Below are positions 9,159 to 17,761 of a DNA stretch of 64,000 bases, piece after piece (position 1 is the stretch's first letter; every line of letters starts with the position of its first letter). Origin of the DNA: Bacteroidota bacterium (GTDB taxonomy: Bacteria > Bacteroidota > Bacteroidia > Chitinophagales > Saprospiraceae); NCBI GenBank assembly GCA_016124585.1, contig WGNL01000004.1:372001-436000 (forward strand). Reading direction: 5' to 3'. The notes under the pieces are model-generated. The model was given only the letters and a program-made list of their open reading frames with translations. It was not told where the DNA came from and did no database searches. The translations under genes and the position numbers were made by a program.

Positions 9159-9374
9159 TCACTCCCAGCGAAGATTTCGGCTGTTCTTGATGTAGCGTTT
9201 TACATTTAGCCAAAACGCAATAAAAAGGTAAATGATAATTGGCGAGCCAAGGGCAGCGAATGAAAGGTAAATAAAGTACATGCGGACACGGGCCGAGGCA
9301 AGCCCCATTTTGTCACCCAAATAGGAGCAAACACCGAAGGCTGAACGCTCCATTAAGTCTTTCACTGTCTTCAT
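9159..9374 (-). CDS. PspC domain membrane protein
   Basis: A 71-residue protein with the PspC fold: an N-terminal amphipathic stretch (MERSAFGVCSYLGDKMGL) and one hydrophobic segment (YLSFAALGSPIIIYLFIAFWL). PspC proteins are inner-membrane partners in envelope-stress responses. Start 9374 is preferred over 9407 because a near -7 element (TATTTTTA) with an upstream TTG at 18 bp lies between them. Convergent with metH, 9 bp apart. It is not beside other psp genes, but the ECF sigma factor gene lies just upstream on the same strand. Confidence 0.75.
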   Translation of the reverse strand: MKTVKDLMERSAFGVCSYLGDKMGLASARVRMYFIYLSFAALGSPIIIYLFIAFWLNVKRYIKNSRNLRWE

Positions 9375-9465
9375 GCCGTAAAAATAGTGGGTTAATCCAA
9401 AAAACAAGGCAGATGCTGGATATTAATCGAAGCACCTGCCTTTTTGTTTTCAGGATTTCTAAATT

Positions 9466-10047
9466 CTACTGCAACTGCACCTGCTTTTCTTCCATCAATT
9501 TACGGATATTGATGAGTGCATAGCGCATGCGACCAAGAGCAGTATTGATGCTCACCCTAGTCAATGCTGCAATTTCTTTAAAGCTCATATCGGCATAATG
9601 CCTAAGAATTACTACTTCTCTTTGCTCTGCTGGAAGCATGTCCACTAGGTGACGAATGCGGTCGTGCGTTTGGCTTCGCATGATAAGTTGTTCTGCATTC
9701 GGGTCCTGAGAACCGATGACATCAAAAATATCAAACGAATCGTTCATGTGAACATGAGGCCTACGTTTTCCTCTGCGGTGGTAATCTACACAGAGGTTGT
9801 ATGAAATTCGTAATGCCCATTGGCCAAACTTTCCTTCGTGGTTGTATTTTCCACTTCGAAGGGTGTTGACAATCTTAATGAAAACTTCTTGAAAGATGTC
9901 TTCGGCAAGCGTCTCATCTTTCACAAAGAGGTAGATGGACGTGTAGATTTTCTGTTGATAGCGGTCCAGTAATTCTTTGAATGATTTTTCATCACCTTCA
10001 AGGTACTGCGCGATCAGCTGGTGGTCATTTACTGGCATTACTTGCAT
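9466..10047 (-). CDS. ECF-type RNA polymerase sigma factor
   Basis: A 193-residue sigma-70 family factor. Region 2 spans about residues 18-90 (LLDRYQQKIYTSIYLFVKDETLAEDIFQEVFIKI, then GQWALRISYNLCVDYHRR). Region 4 is at about 130-185 with a clear helix-turn-helix (LPAEQREVVILRHYADMSFKEIAALTRVSINTALGRMRYAL). Region 3 is missing, as in ECF factors. No anti-sigma gene follows: the next minus-strand gene encodes a PspC-like protein after a 91-bp gap. It could act in envelope homeostasis, but its regulon is unknown. The start may be the Met at 10047 or the internal Met three residues on. Confidence 0.9.
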   Translation of the reverse strand: MQVMPVNDHQLIAQYLEGDEKSFKELLDRYQQKIYTSIYLFVKDETLAEDIFQEVFIKIVNTLRSGKYNHEGKFGQWALRISYNLCVDYHRRGKRRPHVHMNDSFDIFDVIGSQDPNAEQLIMRSQTHDRIRHLVDMLPAEQREVVILRHYADMSFKEIAALTRVSINTALGRMRYALINIRKLMEEKQVQLQ

Positions 10048-10446
10048 AACTAAATCAAAAGTTAGATTAGAAAAAACAGTTTACGATTTAGTGTAGAAGT
10101 TTATGCCGTATAGAAAATCTATTTAGTGGAAAGTTAAAAAATGATTTGTAATGTGCTAAAAGCAATAAAGACGCCAAATTAAGTCTTTTGTGGTAGAAAA
10201 ATAAAACTTTGGCGTTTTTAACAAAAAATTAAGCAGGATTGAATAATAAAACTGACAAATTATTCAACTGATAGTTGCAAAGAAAATTCGATATTCTCAT
10301 TTTGTCAAATTTAAAGTTCAAAATAATCCCCAAAAGGAAAAAAACTCAACTAATGAGTAGAATTCTTTTAAAGCTTCCCATAAGAACTTCTTAAATTCTA
10401 AATGAAATCAATTTCTGAAACCAAATCATGGAGGAAAACCTAAAGA
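10048..10446. other. Intergenic region between sigma factor and tpiA, with a 13-bp hairpin
   Basis: An AT-rich divergent spacer. It holds TAAAGACGCCAAA (10166-10178) facing TTTGGCGTTTTTA (10208-10220): a 13-bp stem with one G-U pair, a 29-nt loop and a T-run on the plus side. On the minus strand a near -7 sequence (TAACTTTTG, one base too long) lies just before the sigma gene. No open frame here looks coding. Confidence 0.4.
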
Positions 10447-10475
10447 TTGGAATCTGCCTTAGATTGCTACTTTTG
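10447..10475 (+). promoter_or_regulatory. Complete Bacteroidota promoter for tpiA
   Basis: TTG (10447-10449), an 18-bp spacer and TACTTTTG (10468-10475) match the -33/-7 consensus. Transcription would start near 10481, leaving a leader of about 28 nt before the ATG at 10509. This excludes the longer open frame beginning at 10428. Confidence 0.7.
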
Positions 10476-10508
10476 CAAAAAAGGAATTATCAAAACAAAA
10501 TCAAAAAC

Positions 10509-11273
10509 ATGAAAAGACAAAAAATAGTAGCTGGCAACTGGAAAATGAACCTTAATTTCCAAGAGGGAAGAGACCTTGCCAGCGAAATAATACGCTCAAT
10601 GGGCCCTACAGAGGTTCTAGCTATTCTTTGCCCACCATTTGTTCACCTCAACCACTTATCGGTATTGGCAAATGGGGTTTCGAATCTTGAAATTGGAGCC
10701 CAAAATTGCCACCAGGTCGCTTCTGGAGCCTATACTGGTGAAGTGTCAGCCAGTATGATTAAATCTGTAGGTGCCAATTTTGTAATCATCGGCCATTCTG
10801 AGCGTAGAGAATTTTTTAATGAGAGCGACAACTTGTTGGCGGAAAAGGTAAATGTGGTATTGCAAAATGATTTACGACCGATTTTTTGTTGTGGAGAGAA
10901 ATTGGATATCCGTGAGGCTGGAAGTCATGAAGCTTTAGTTGGAAGCCAATTGGAAAATGGCTTGTTCCATTTAGACAGCGAAGCTTTTTCTAAGGTTGTT
11001 ATTGCTTACGAGCCTGTATGGGCTATTGGTACGGGGAAAACTGCCTCACCAGCTCAGGCGCAAGAAATGCACCAATTTATTAGGAGCCTAATAGCAAAGA
11101 AATATGGTAGTGAAATAGCAGAGGCTACTACAATTTTGTATGGTGGAAGTTGCAAACCTGATAACGCCTCTGAGATTTTTAGCCAGCCGGATGTTGATGG
11201 CGGTTTGATTGGCGGAGCCTCTTTAAAAGCAAAGGATTTTGTTGCGATTCTGGGGAGTTTCCCTAAACAATGA
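10509..11273 (+). CDS. tpiA: Triosephosphate isomerase
   Basis: A 254-residue TIM-barrel enzyme interconverting dihydroxyacetone phosphate and glyceraldehyde-3-phosphate in glycolysis. All catalytic residues are present: Lys in VAGNWKMN, His in IIGHSERRE, and Glu in AYEPVWAIGTGKTAS (flexible loop 6). The phosphate-binding ILYGGSCKPDN and DGGLIGGASLKA follow. Length is normal. The start is chosen from the upstream promoter and from the canonical N-terminus MKRQKIVAGNWKMN. Confidence 0.97.
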   Translation: MKRQKIVAGNWKMNLNFQEGRDLASEIIRSMGPTEVLAILCPPFVHLNHLSVLANGVSNLEIGAQNCHQVASGAYTGEVSASMIKSVGANFVIIGHSERREFFNESDNLLAEKVNVVLQNDLRPIFCCGEKLDIREAGSHEALVGSQLENGLFHLDSEAFSKVVIAYEPVWAIGTGKTASPAQAQEMHQFIRSLIAKKYGSEIAEATTILYGGSCKPDNASEIFSQPDVDGGLIGGASLKAKDFVAILGSFPKQ

Positions 11274-11392
11274 CTAAAATGAATCTAATTTACAGAGCTT
11301 TTCTATTCTAAGTCTTTGCTTGCAAGTGATTTCTTAAACTTAGTTTCAAAAAGATAGGCTGTAATTCTAAGTTTTATCCAGCTTCACTGTAA

Positions 11393-13075
11393 TTACAGTT
11401 CATTTTGAGCCTTGAGGCGCCTAATAAATAGGGAAACATTCTTATTATATTTGGCGATCAATGTTGGACTTACATTACGATTGGTGGCAGTTTTCAAGAT
11501 CGTTTTGGCTCCTTGCAAATCATTCTCTTTCAATAAGTTGTCGACTTGGATTGCAATCAGTTCAGGGTTATTCCGGTCCATTTCTAGCCCTTTTGTTACC
11601 AATTGTTTAGTGATTGTATTACCCAGCTTGCTACTGGCTGTTGCAGCCTTGATAATGTCCTGCTTGCTAGCTTGACGTTGTTCAGCCTTTATTTTTGTTG
11701 GTTCTACGATTTTTTCCAATCGCTTGATTTCCACTTTAGTGGCCTTTAATGTTTCACGAATGGCAGGTTCCTTTTCTGGCTTTAATTTTATTACGGTCTC
11801 AAAATCTTTCTCCGCAGCATAAAGCTGTTCAGAATTCTTAAATGCAATTGCTCTAGTAAGCAACAAATCAGGGTCATCAGGTCTTTTATTTAGTGCCACG
11901 TTCAAATCTTCAATGGCACCTATATACTCCCCAGCCTCCATTTGAAGGTTTGCCCGATTGTTTCGCCCTAACCAATAGTTTTCATTCCAACTTAGACAAG
12001 TATCAAGTGCTACTTTGGCTTTTTCTTTTTCGTTTTTTGCGATGTAGTTGTCAGCCAAAATCATGTACTTAATTAAACTGGCAGTAGTGTCAGATACTTG
12101 TGCGGCGTTCATTGCTGTAATGGCACCATCCATATCACCATCCAACTGGGCTATCATTCCCAATAGCAGCTTCAAGGAATTTTCAAGGTCTTGAGTAAGT
12201 TCACCAGAAGATGCAATGATGGACAGAACATCTTCTGTAACTACCGTTTGCTCTCCTTCATCCTTGAAGCCTGTGGTTTGATTCATCTGAGTAAACGGAA
12301 TTTTGCCATCAATGTCTTTGCTGCCCAAGTACTTATAAAGTGTTTTGATAACGGTTTTGTCACCTTTCTCATCCAGAAGCCCCCAAATTACGATGGTTGC
12401 TTTGTTGTCTAGACCTCGCCTTGCTCCTTCCTCGAAACTTAAAGTTCTATCCGCATCGAACCCTTCACAAATTTCAAAGTCGGCATCTTTGAACGATTCA
12501 ATCCCTTTGCAGAATTCAGCCAATCTATCAATAACCAATCCCTCTGGCCTCGATTTACTTCCAGAAGGTCTGTAAAAAGGGATGATTAGAAAGTTTTTTG
12601 AAGTGGCATCTTTGAACGTTACAGTACACTCATTTTTTCCATTGGATGTTATTGGGGTAGAGGCTGGATTATTGCCAATTTTTTTTACTAAAATTAAGAC
12701 AGCTACAGTAAGCAAAATAAGTGGTACCCCAATAATCAGAAGCCATTTGTTGGTTTGTGAATTCGTTTTTCCCGAAATGTTTTCACTTAACAATCCAGCT
12801 GGGTTTGTTTCATCATTCTCAATAAAATCCAACAAATTGAACAAGCCCTTTCTTACTTGACCAAAACTCAATTCAGCATTTTCGAAACTGATGGTACGAG
12901 CAGATTGCTCAAGTTTCGTTTTCGAAAACAAAGACGAAATATGCAAAGCCTCCGTATAGAGCTTTTTGAAGGCAGGTTTGTCCACCAAAAAATCTTTAAT
13001 CAATTTAAGTGCTTGCTCGGTATTGCCTTCAGCAAGTAAATCCTTTGCGGATAGAAGCAATGTGAGTTTGTCCAT
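11393..13075 (-). CDS. Membrane TPR protein with N-terminal EAD11-like domain
   Basis: A 560-residue protein. Residues 1-88 form an all-helical unit: a LLAEGNTEQALKLIKDFL helix, KKLYTEALHISSLFSKTKL, then TISFENAEL and VRKGLFNLLDFIE. This order resembles effector-associated domain 11 (gain-of-helix pattern AEGxxxxAL ... Is(f/y)E ... I/VxxxLLxLID), a death-like adaptor domain of bacterial conflict systems. Residues 111-130 are one transmembrane helix (WLLIIGVPLILLTVAVLILV). A periplasmic or luminal alpha/beta region (about 150-260, FLIIPFYRP, ATIVIWGLLDEKGD) comes next, then several TPRs (about 315-450) and a helical tail. The alpha/beta region with VIWGLLDEKG recalls nucleotide- or protein-binding folds but I cannot name it. 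It may be a membrane-tethered sensor or scaffold. It is transcribed away from the PorV/PorQ gene. Confidence 0.6.
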   Translation of the reverse strand: MDKLTLLLSAKDLLAEGNTEQALKLIKDFLVDKPAFKKLYTEALHISSLFSKTKLEQSARTISFENAELSFGQVRKGLFNLLDFIENDETNPAGLLSENISGKTNSQTNKWLLIIGVPLILLTVAVLILVKKIGNNPASTPITSNGKNECTVTFKDATSKNFLIIPFYRPSGSKSRPEGLVIDRLAEFCKGIESFKDADFEICEGFDADRTLSFEEGARRGLDNKATIVIWGLLDEKGDKTVIKTLYKYLGSKDIDGKIPFTQMNQTTGFKDEGEQTVVTEDVLSIIASSGELTQDLENSLKLLLGMIAQLDGDMDGAITAMNAAQVSDTTASLIKYMILADNYIAKNEKEKAKVALDTCLSWNENYWLGRNNRANLQMEAGEYIGAIEDLNVALNKRPDDPDLLLTRAIAFKNSEQLYAAEKDFETVIKLKPEKEPAIRETLKATKVEIKRLEKIVEPTKIKAEQRQASKQDIIKAATASSKLGNTITKQLVTKGLEMDRNNPELIAIQVDNLLKENDLQGAKTILKTATNRNVSPTLIAKYNKNVSLFIRRLKAQNEL

Positions 13076-13166
13076 GTGGCGTTAGATTTGGAGCGAATTT
13101 AATGTAAAGCCCTGATTTGCGGTCGATTTGCTTTTCAAAGAAAGCGGAACGCTCATTTTTCTTGTG

Positions 13167-13174
13167 TAATTTTG
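13167..13174 (+). promoter_or_regulatory. -7 promoter element TAATTTTG
   Basis: An exact -7 match (TAATTTTGC) 77 bp before the ATG at 13252. The leader would be about 72 nt. Confidence 0.5.
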
Positions 13175-13251
13175 CAAAAACCTAATTTGGTTAGTTTCGT
13201 TAAACTGGCACTACAATGGCTAGCACTGCGTTTACTCAAAAAATGTATTGA

Positions 13252-14367
13252 ATGAAATTATTCTCGACCTTATTTGCTTCCTTGTTTTTTTTAATCAATA
13301 TGCTGGAAATCAACCAGTTACACGCTCAAAAGTATAGCAACGAGTTCTTGTCAATAGGAATTGGTGCGAGGGCGCAAGGGCTTGGAAATTCTGTTGTAGC
13401 TAGTATTGATGATGTAACGGCTGGTTATTGGAACCCAGCAGGTTTAGCTGCTATCAGTCCAGACAAAGGTTTGCAGATTGGGGCCATGCACTCTGAATGG
13501 TTTGCTGGAGTAGGCAAGTTTGACTATATCGGCCTGACGCTTCCTTTTGGCAATACAAATCGTAGGCTTGGGCTTTCACTAATTCGCTTTGGTATTGACG
13601 ACATACCAAACACACTGAGCCTTTACGAAGATGACGGCACGGTTAATTATGATAATATTGTTTCTTTTTCGGCTGCTGACTATGCTTTTCTGACCAGTTT
13701 TGCCCAACGGCTGAATTCAAAAGAAAACAGTGACTTGTTAGTAGGTGGTAATGTGAAAATTGTTAGACGAGTCATCGGGACTTTTGCAAACTCTTGGGGC
13801 TTTGGTGTTGACCTTGGGGCTCAATATCGTATCGGCAAATTAAGATTAGGCGCAACTGCTAGGGACATCACCACAACTTTCAATGCATGGCATGTAACTT
13901 TTACAGATAAAGAAAAAGATGTACTAATCAATACTGGCAATGATTTGCCAGACATCAATTCCGTTGAGATAACAAAACCACAAGTGTTGCTGGGGGGAGC
14001 TTACACATTTGCCTATAAAAAACTCAAGTTTACACCTGAGGTCAACTTGGTTGCAACAACAGATGGCAAGCGCAACACCTTGATTTCAGCTGACCCAATT
14101 AGCCTGGACCCAAGTGCGGGCATGGAGGTGAGCTATAACGATTTCTTGTTTTTACGTGCCGGCATTAGTCAATTCCAAAAGGAGCAAAATTTCGACGGGT
14201 CGGATTTTTTCACTTCAAGGCCAGCACTTGGGATAGGGTTGCAACTTTACAGCCTTAGAGTTGACTATGCATATACCAATCTAGGCGATTCTCAAAACAG
14301 ATACTCCCACGTAGTTTCCCTGCAACTTGATTTGAAACCAAAGAAAAAAACAGTTTCAGGCTTTTAA
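13252..14367 (+). CDS. PorV/PorQ family outer-membrane protein (type IX secretion)
   Basis: A 371-residue protein with an N-terminal signal peptide (MKLFSTLFASLFFLINML ... LHAQ) followed by the family opening FLSIGIGARAQGLGNSVVAS and DVTAGYWNPAGLA. The rest is beta-barrel strand pattern ending RYSHVVSLQLDLKP. In the T9SS, PorV shuttles cargo from the translocon to the attachment complex; PorV/PorQ relatives are often present in several copies. This copy lacks neighbouring por genes, so whether it is the PorV of this organism or a paralogue is open. It ends 4 bp inside the convergent gene at 14364. Confidence 0.85.
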   Translation: MKLFSTLFASLFFLINMLEINQLHAQKYSNEFLSIGIGARAQGLGNSVVASIDDVTAGYWNPAGLAAISPDKGLQIGAMHSEWFAGVGKFDYIGLTLPFGNTNRRLGLSLIRFGIDDIPNTLSLYEDDGTVNYDNIVSFSAADYAFLTSFAQRLNSKENSDLLVGGNVKIVRRVIGTFANSWGFGVDLGAQYRIGKLRLGATARDITTTFNAWHVTFTDKEKDVLINTGNDLPDINSVEITKPQVLLGGAYTFAYKKLKFTPEVNLVATTDGKRNTLISADPISLDPSAGMEVSYNDFLFLRAGISQFQKEQNFDGSDFFTSRPALGIGLQLYSLRVDYAYTNLGDSQNRYSHVVSLQLDLKPKKKTVSGF

Positions 14368-14732
14368 TCCCATAATCTTCGATGAAACCTCAATAGATGA
14401 TTCGGGGCATTTTCGTTGAAGATTTCCAAAACTAGCATTTTAGTTTTTCGTGGGTCATTCGGAAACAGTATTTTGATAGGGTTGTGCACATAACCGTTGT
14501 CTTCAAACATTAAAATCTGCCGGTTCCGGTTCGGTATTCTGAACATTTTTAGTTCCGCTGCATCTTTTGGAAGCGGCAATTCGCCAAATCCTTCCTCCTT
14601 CAAAAATTCACGAATCATAGCCAAGCAATGCTCCAAGGTTGCCCCTGCAAAGCAACATTGATAGCAGTATCCATCACTTGTACCACCTTGGTAGGATGAT
14701 TCAGATATTGGGAAATTTGCTCTTAAACTCAT
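14364..14732 (-). CDS. Uncharacterised 122-residue protein
   Basis: I do not recognise this small soluble protein. Visible: a GYCYQCCFAGATLEHCLAMI segment with three closely spaced Cys plus a fourth Cys, which could bind a metal; then KMFRIPNRNRQILMFEDNGYVHNPIKILFPNDP, a likely small beta domain. Start 14732 is chosen over 14762 because a full promoter lies at 14750-14780. Its 3' end overlaps the PorV/PorQ gene end by 4 bp. Confidence 0.55.
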   Translation of the reverse strand: MSLRANFPISESSYQGGTSDGYCYQCCFAGATLEHCLAMIREFLKEEGFGELPLPKDAAELKMFRIPNRNRQILMFEDNGYVHNPIKILFPNDPRKTKMLVLEIFNENAPNHLLRFHRRLWD

Positions 14733-14749
14733 TTTAATGAATCGAATTG

Positions 14750-14780
14750 CAAAACTATGCAAGCATTTTTAAAACAACAA
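14750..14780 (-). promoter_or_regulatory. Promoter TTG-N20-TAGTTTTG
   Basis: On the minus strand TTG (14778-14780; a second TTG at 14775-14777) precedes TAGTTTTG (14750-14757) by 20 or 17 bp. The leader would be about 12 nt to the start at 14732. Confidence 0.6.
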
Positions 14781-14909
14781 GTTTTAATTTAAAAAGCTAA
14801 TTAATAAACAAAAATTGTTTTTAAGGATTTTAAAAAAAAAATTGAGCAAGATATAGGCAAGCATCATAAACTATTGTAAATTAAGCCTTTAAAACAAAAT
14901 TTCCAGCTT

Positions 14910-15344
14910 ATGATGAACGAGAGAATTTCCACATTTATGACGCCAAATGTCGTCACAGTCCATCCAGATGACACACTTGAAGTAGTTAAAAAACTGCTTT
15001 TTGAAAAACATTTCCACCATCTCCCAGTAGTTGATTCAAATGGCAAGTTGAAGGGAATCATCACTTCTTGGGATTTGATTAAGTCTAACAAGCGCTTTGA
15101 GGAGTATGGCGATTATAAGGTCGCTGACTTAATGACCACCAACGTTGCCACGCTTGGCCCTAATGATTTACTTGGTGCTGCAGCAATGGTTTTTTTGAAA
15201 CACCTTTTCCATGGACTGCCTATTGTAGGAGATGATGGCACCCTGCTTGGGATTATCACAACTCATGACATTCTAAAGTATGAGTTTCAAAAAGAATACC
15301 CAGACGATGTATTTGTTAGGGATACCCACTGGGTTGAATCCTAA
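14910..15344 (+). CDS. Tandem CBS domain protein
   Basis: A 144-residue protein built of two CBS motifs (about 5-62 and 70-130). The repeats are clear: STFMTPNVVTVHPDDTLEVVKKLLFEKHFHHLPVVD followed by GKLKGIITSWDLIK, and DLMTTNVATLGPNDLLGAAAMVFLKHLFHGLPIV followed by GTLLGIITTHDILK. Such stand-alone Bateman modules bind adenosine nucleotides and act as energy sensors. The partner is not evident from the neighbours. It abuts the convergent EI24-like gene with no gap. Confidence 0.9.
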   Translation: MMNERISTFMTPNVVTVHPDDTLEVVKKLLFEKHFHHLPVVDSNGKLKGIITSWDLIKSNKRFEEYGDYKVADLMTTNVATLGPNDLLGAAAMVFLKHLFHGLPIVGDDGTLLGIITTHDILKYEFQKEYPDDVFVRDTHWVES

Positions 15345-16085
15345 TTAATGAAAGTCATTGATACGCTTGGTGGCTGCTATTGTGGCAGCCACCGTACTAA
15401 GCGGCAATGCAATAAGCAATCCAATTAATGTATAAAGCAAGAACATGAAAACTGTGCCATTGCCTATGGCGAGTAGCCTGTTTTTTTGCACAAATTTTAT
15501 ACTTTCCCGATAACGATAATGACGTTCAAGAGTAAAATCCAAATTGCCAAAACCAGCATAATAGGCTTGTACAATGAAAATTAGCACAATGGTAAATGGA
15601 GCAAAAATTGGTATCAGGCTTAACAATAAAAGAAGAAGTGTAGCTCCAATTTCCCTAATGATGTTGCGGATTGCAATTTTTAACCCTCTAAGCAAATCTG
15701 ATACAATATTCTGCATCGAATAATTTACACCTGTTTTCCTTCCAACTAATTGATTTTCAACTTTTTCTGATAATACACTCATGATTGGTGATGACACCAC
15801 CATTACCAATTGTTTAAATACTAACATACCAATCAAGAGTACCAAGATGCCGCCTAGAACTTGTGTCAATTGGGCCACTACATTTTTACCCCAATCCCAA
15901 ATCCATAGATTATCCAGAATGGCACCAATATTATCGGAAAGACCCCAAGCCAACATAAAAATGGAGATTCCCAACAAAACACTTAGTAGCCCAGGAAATA
16001 ATACAAATCTCCACAAACCATACTGATTAATGTGCTTGATGGCAGCGCCATAGGTCGAAATGCCTTCGAATAAATTCTTTAACAT
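15345..16085 (-). CDS. EI24 / CysZ-like membrane protein
   Basis: A 246-residue integral membrane protein of the EI24 family, whose bacterial member CysZ is a sulfate transporter. It opens with FEGISTYGAAIKHINQYGLWRFVLFPGLLSVLLG, the usual amphipathic entry followed by the first transmembrane helix. About five to six hydrophobic helices follow, with the family segment YYAGFGNLDFTLERHYRYRESIKFVQKNR before the last helices. Start 16085 is chosen over 16109 because a near -7 element (TACTTTCG, 16099-16106) lies between the two. No cys genes are close, so sulfate transport is only a family-level guess. Confidence 0.75.
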   Translation of the reverse strand: MLKNLFEGISTYGAAIKHINQYGLWRFVLFPGLLSVLLGISIFMLAWGLSDNIGAILDNLWIWDWGKNVVAQLTQVLGGILVLLIGMLVFKQLVMVVSSPIMSVLSEKVENQLVGRKTGVNYSMQNIVSDLLRGLKIAIRNIIREIGATLLLLLLSLIPIFAPFTIVLIFIVQAYYAGFGNLDFTLERHYRYRESIKFVQKNRLLAIGNGTVFMFLLYTLIGLLIALPLSTVAATIAATKRINDFH

Positions 16086-16167
16086 GCTTAGCTTTTTCCG
16101 AAAGTACAAATGCTGACAAAGACATCATCTGATTTTCTACAGAAATGTTTGAATGTTCGACTGAAAC

Positions 16168-16199
16168 AAAAAGAGGCAGCCATTTGGCTGCCTCTTTTT
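16168..16199. terminator. Intrinsic terminator hairpin
   Basis: AAAAAGAGGCAGCC (16168-16181) and GGCTGCCTCTTTTT (16186-16199) form a 14-bp stem with a 4-nt loop and A/T runs on both sides. It ends the minus-strand gene whose stop is at 16217 and can work in both directions. Confidence 0.9.
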
Positions 16200-16216
16200 C
16201 CAAAAATTGTTTCGTT

Positions 16217-17608
16217 TCAGCTCTCCGTCTTCTTTTTCCGGCGAGTCTTGAACATTTCTACTACTTCTTTTTCTTTCATGAAATTCAAATCAACAAAGGT
16301 CGTAGAAACGAATTTCTTGATGTCTTGATAATCCCTGCCACGTTTGTCTGTGTATTGGCGTAATGCACGTTTCACAAATCGCATCGAGAGCTCTTTGACA
16401 TCCTGGTTGAACTGTTGATTTGCGAAGATATTGATGTAAACAGTGTAGATTTTGGAGAGGTCAAATAGCTCATGATAGTCGGAAACTTCCAGGTTATTGA
16501 TAAGCCTAGCAAGGTAATGGTAGATGACCATCCGAACACATTCATTGATAAGCGATGTGCCTTCATGCCTGTTGTAAAAAGCTTTGACAGCCTCCATTGC
16601 TTCCTCTCGCATGTATCCAATGCTGTGCAAGGTATCCATCAGTGCGTAGTATTCAGTCAATTCATCATCAATTGATTTGTCTAGGATACTTGAAATTCGA
16701 GCATCGGCTTGAGCATTTAAATCTACTCGCCGGCTTTCGTGCATTTCAAGAATAAATGCCAACCAATGCTTACTAAAATCAGTATGCTTTTTACGAGTAG
16801 CATTGAAGTGCTTACGTAGGTGTTCAAAATCCTCGCCTTCTAGATCAAAGAAATTTGCATAAAAACCAAGAATTTGAAGATGCTCATCATGTCCTTGAAA
16901 TTCCTCGTTTCCAATCAAGGACTTCAAAAATGGCATCAGGCTTTTATTGTCCAATTTCTTTTCTTCCCGATAAATCAAAAAATCTTTCAAAGAAGACCAA
17001 AGCACCTTCAGCTCTCCCAATGTTTTTGGGAAATCTGCCGTCATGTAGTTGAAGTTGACGAATTGCTTTTTGTAAATGGCCAAACCCTGTTGACGACCTT
17101 CAGGTGAGTAGTATTTATCAAGTTTCTGGCTTTGAAGAAAATACCGAATGCGCTTGTTTTCGATAGGCGTAATCAAGTTTGTGATCCAAATATCACTGCT
17201 CAATGCAAAGCCCACCTGGATGCTTTGCCCTATCCGTTTTTTTAAAATTTCAAAATTTGGAGAATGGCAAATGGCCATCAAAACGTCTTTAAAATGGTCT
17301 TGAGGACGGGTGTACTTAAATTGTTTGTTGATTTCCCCTCGCAAGACCGAATAGCCAAGGACCCTAGGCAGAAACATTCCTTCAAAATGTTCACTCATCA
17401 ACATTTTATCCAATGAAACAATTTGAAGTGGATTTTCAGCCGCCACCTTATTATATAACAATTCGATTTTAGGCTCAAACCTGTCTTTCATCTGTTCAAA
17501 ATAGGATTCCTCTTCTTCGGAAAGATAATAGGCCAATTCATCTGATTCTTGAATTTCGGCTGCAATGGCTTCCAATTCAGCGACATAATTTTCGTCTAAT
17601 GGTAACAT
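16217..17608 (-). CDS. Large uncharacterised conserved-looking protein
   Basis: A 463-residue, mostly alpha-helical soluble protein that I do not recognise. There is no signal peptide or membrane segment. The N-terminus is very acidic (ELEAIAAEIQESDELAYYLSEEEESYFEQM) and the C-terminus very basic (MFKTRRKKKTES), a strongly polar layout. Regular helices throughout (for example LWSSLKDFLIYREEKKLD, WLAFILEMHESRRVDLNAQADA) suggest a helical-repeat scaffold. The start is set at the internal Met 17608, since the longer frame begins inside a hairpin. Its promoter (17697-17704) and a leader hairpin (17629-17662) suggest regulated expression. Confidence 0.65.
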   Translation of the reverse strand: MLPLDENYVAELEAIAAEIQESDELAYYLSEEEESYFEQMKDRFEPKIELLYNKVAAENPLQIVSLDKMLMSEHFEGMFLPRVLGYSVLRGEINKQFKYTRPQDHFKDVLMAICHSPNFEILKKRIGQSIQVGFALSSDIWITNLITPIENKRIRYFLQSQKLDKYYSPEGRQQGLAIYKKQFVNFNYMTADFPKTLGELKVLWSSLKDFLIYREEKKLDNKSLMPFLKSLIGNEEFQGHDEHLQILGFYANFFDLEGEDFEHLRKHFNATRKKHTDFSKHWLAFILEMHESRRVDLNAQADARISSILDKSIDDELTEYYALMDTLHSIGYMREEAMEAVKAFYNRHEGTSLINECVRMVIYHYLARLINNLEVSDYHELFDLSKIYTVYINIFANQQFNQDVKELSMRFVKRALRQYTDKRGRDYQDIKKFVSTTFVDLNFMKEKEVVEMFKTRRKKKTES

Positions 17609-17624
17609 AATATCCCAATATTTG

Positions 17625-17662
17625 AAAAGAACCTGGCTGAGCAATTAAGCTCGGCCAGGTTC
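17625..17662 (-). terminator. Terminator-like hairpin in the leader of the gene at 16217-17608
   Basis: GAACCTGGCTGAGC (17629-17642) and GCTCGGCCAGGTTC (17649-17662) pair over 14 bp (one wobble-type position) with a 6-nt loop, then UUUU on the minus strand. It lies after the -7 element at 17697-17704 and before the start at 17608. It can terminate the upstream NlpC/P60 transcript or attenuate the downstream one. Confidence 0.65.
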
Positions 17663-17696
17663 CTTATTAGATAATGATTTGCCCCAAAGGGTCGGG

Positions 17697-17704
17697 CAAA
17701 GATA
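17697..17704 (-). promoter_or_regulatory. -7 promoter element TATCTTTG
   Basis: An exact -7 match (TATCTTTGCCC on the minus strand) about 90 bp upstream of the start at 17608. The transcript would contain the hairpin at 17629-17662 in its leader. Confidence 0.5.
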
Positions 17705-17761
17705 GTATTCAAAACTTGAGACGCCCAAAGAAAAAATAGAATACTTTAAAGGCGGCTTGAT

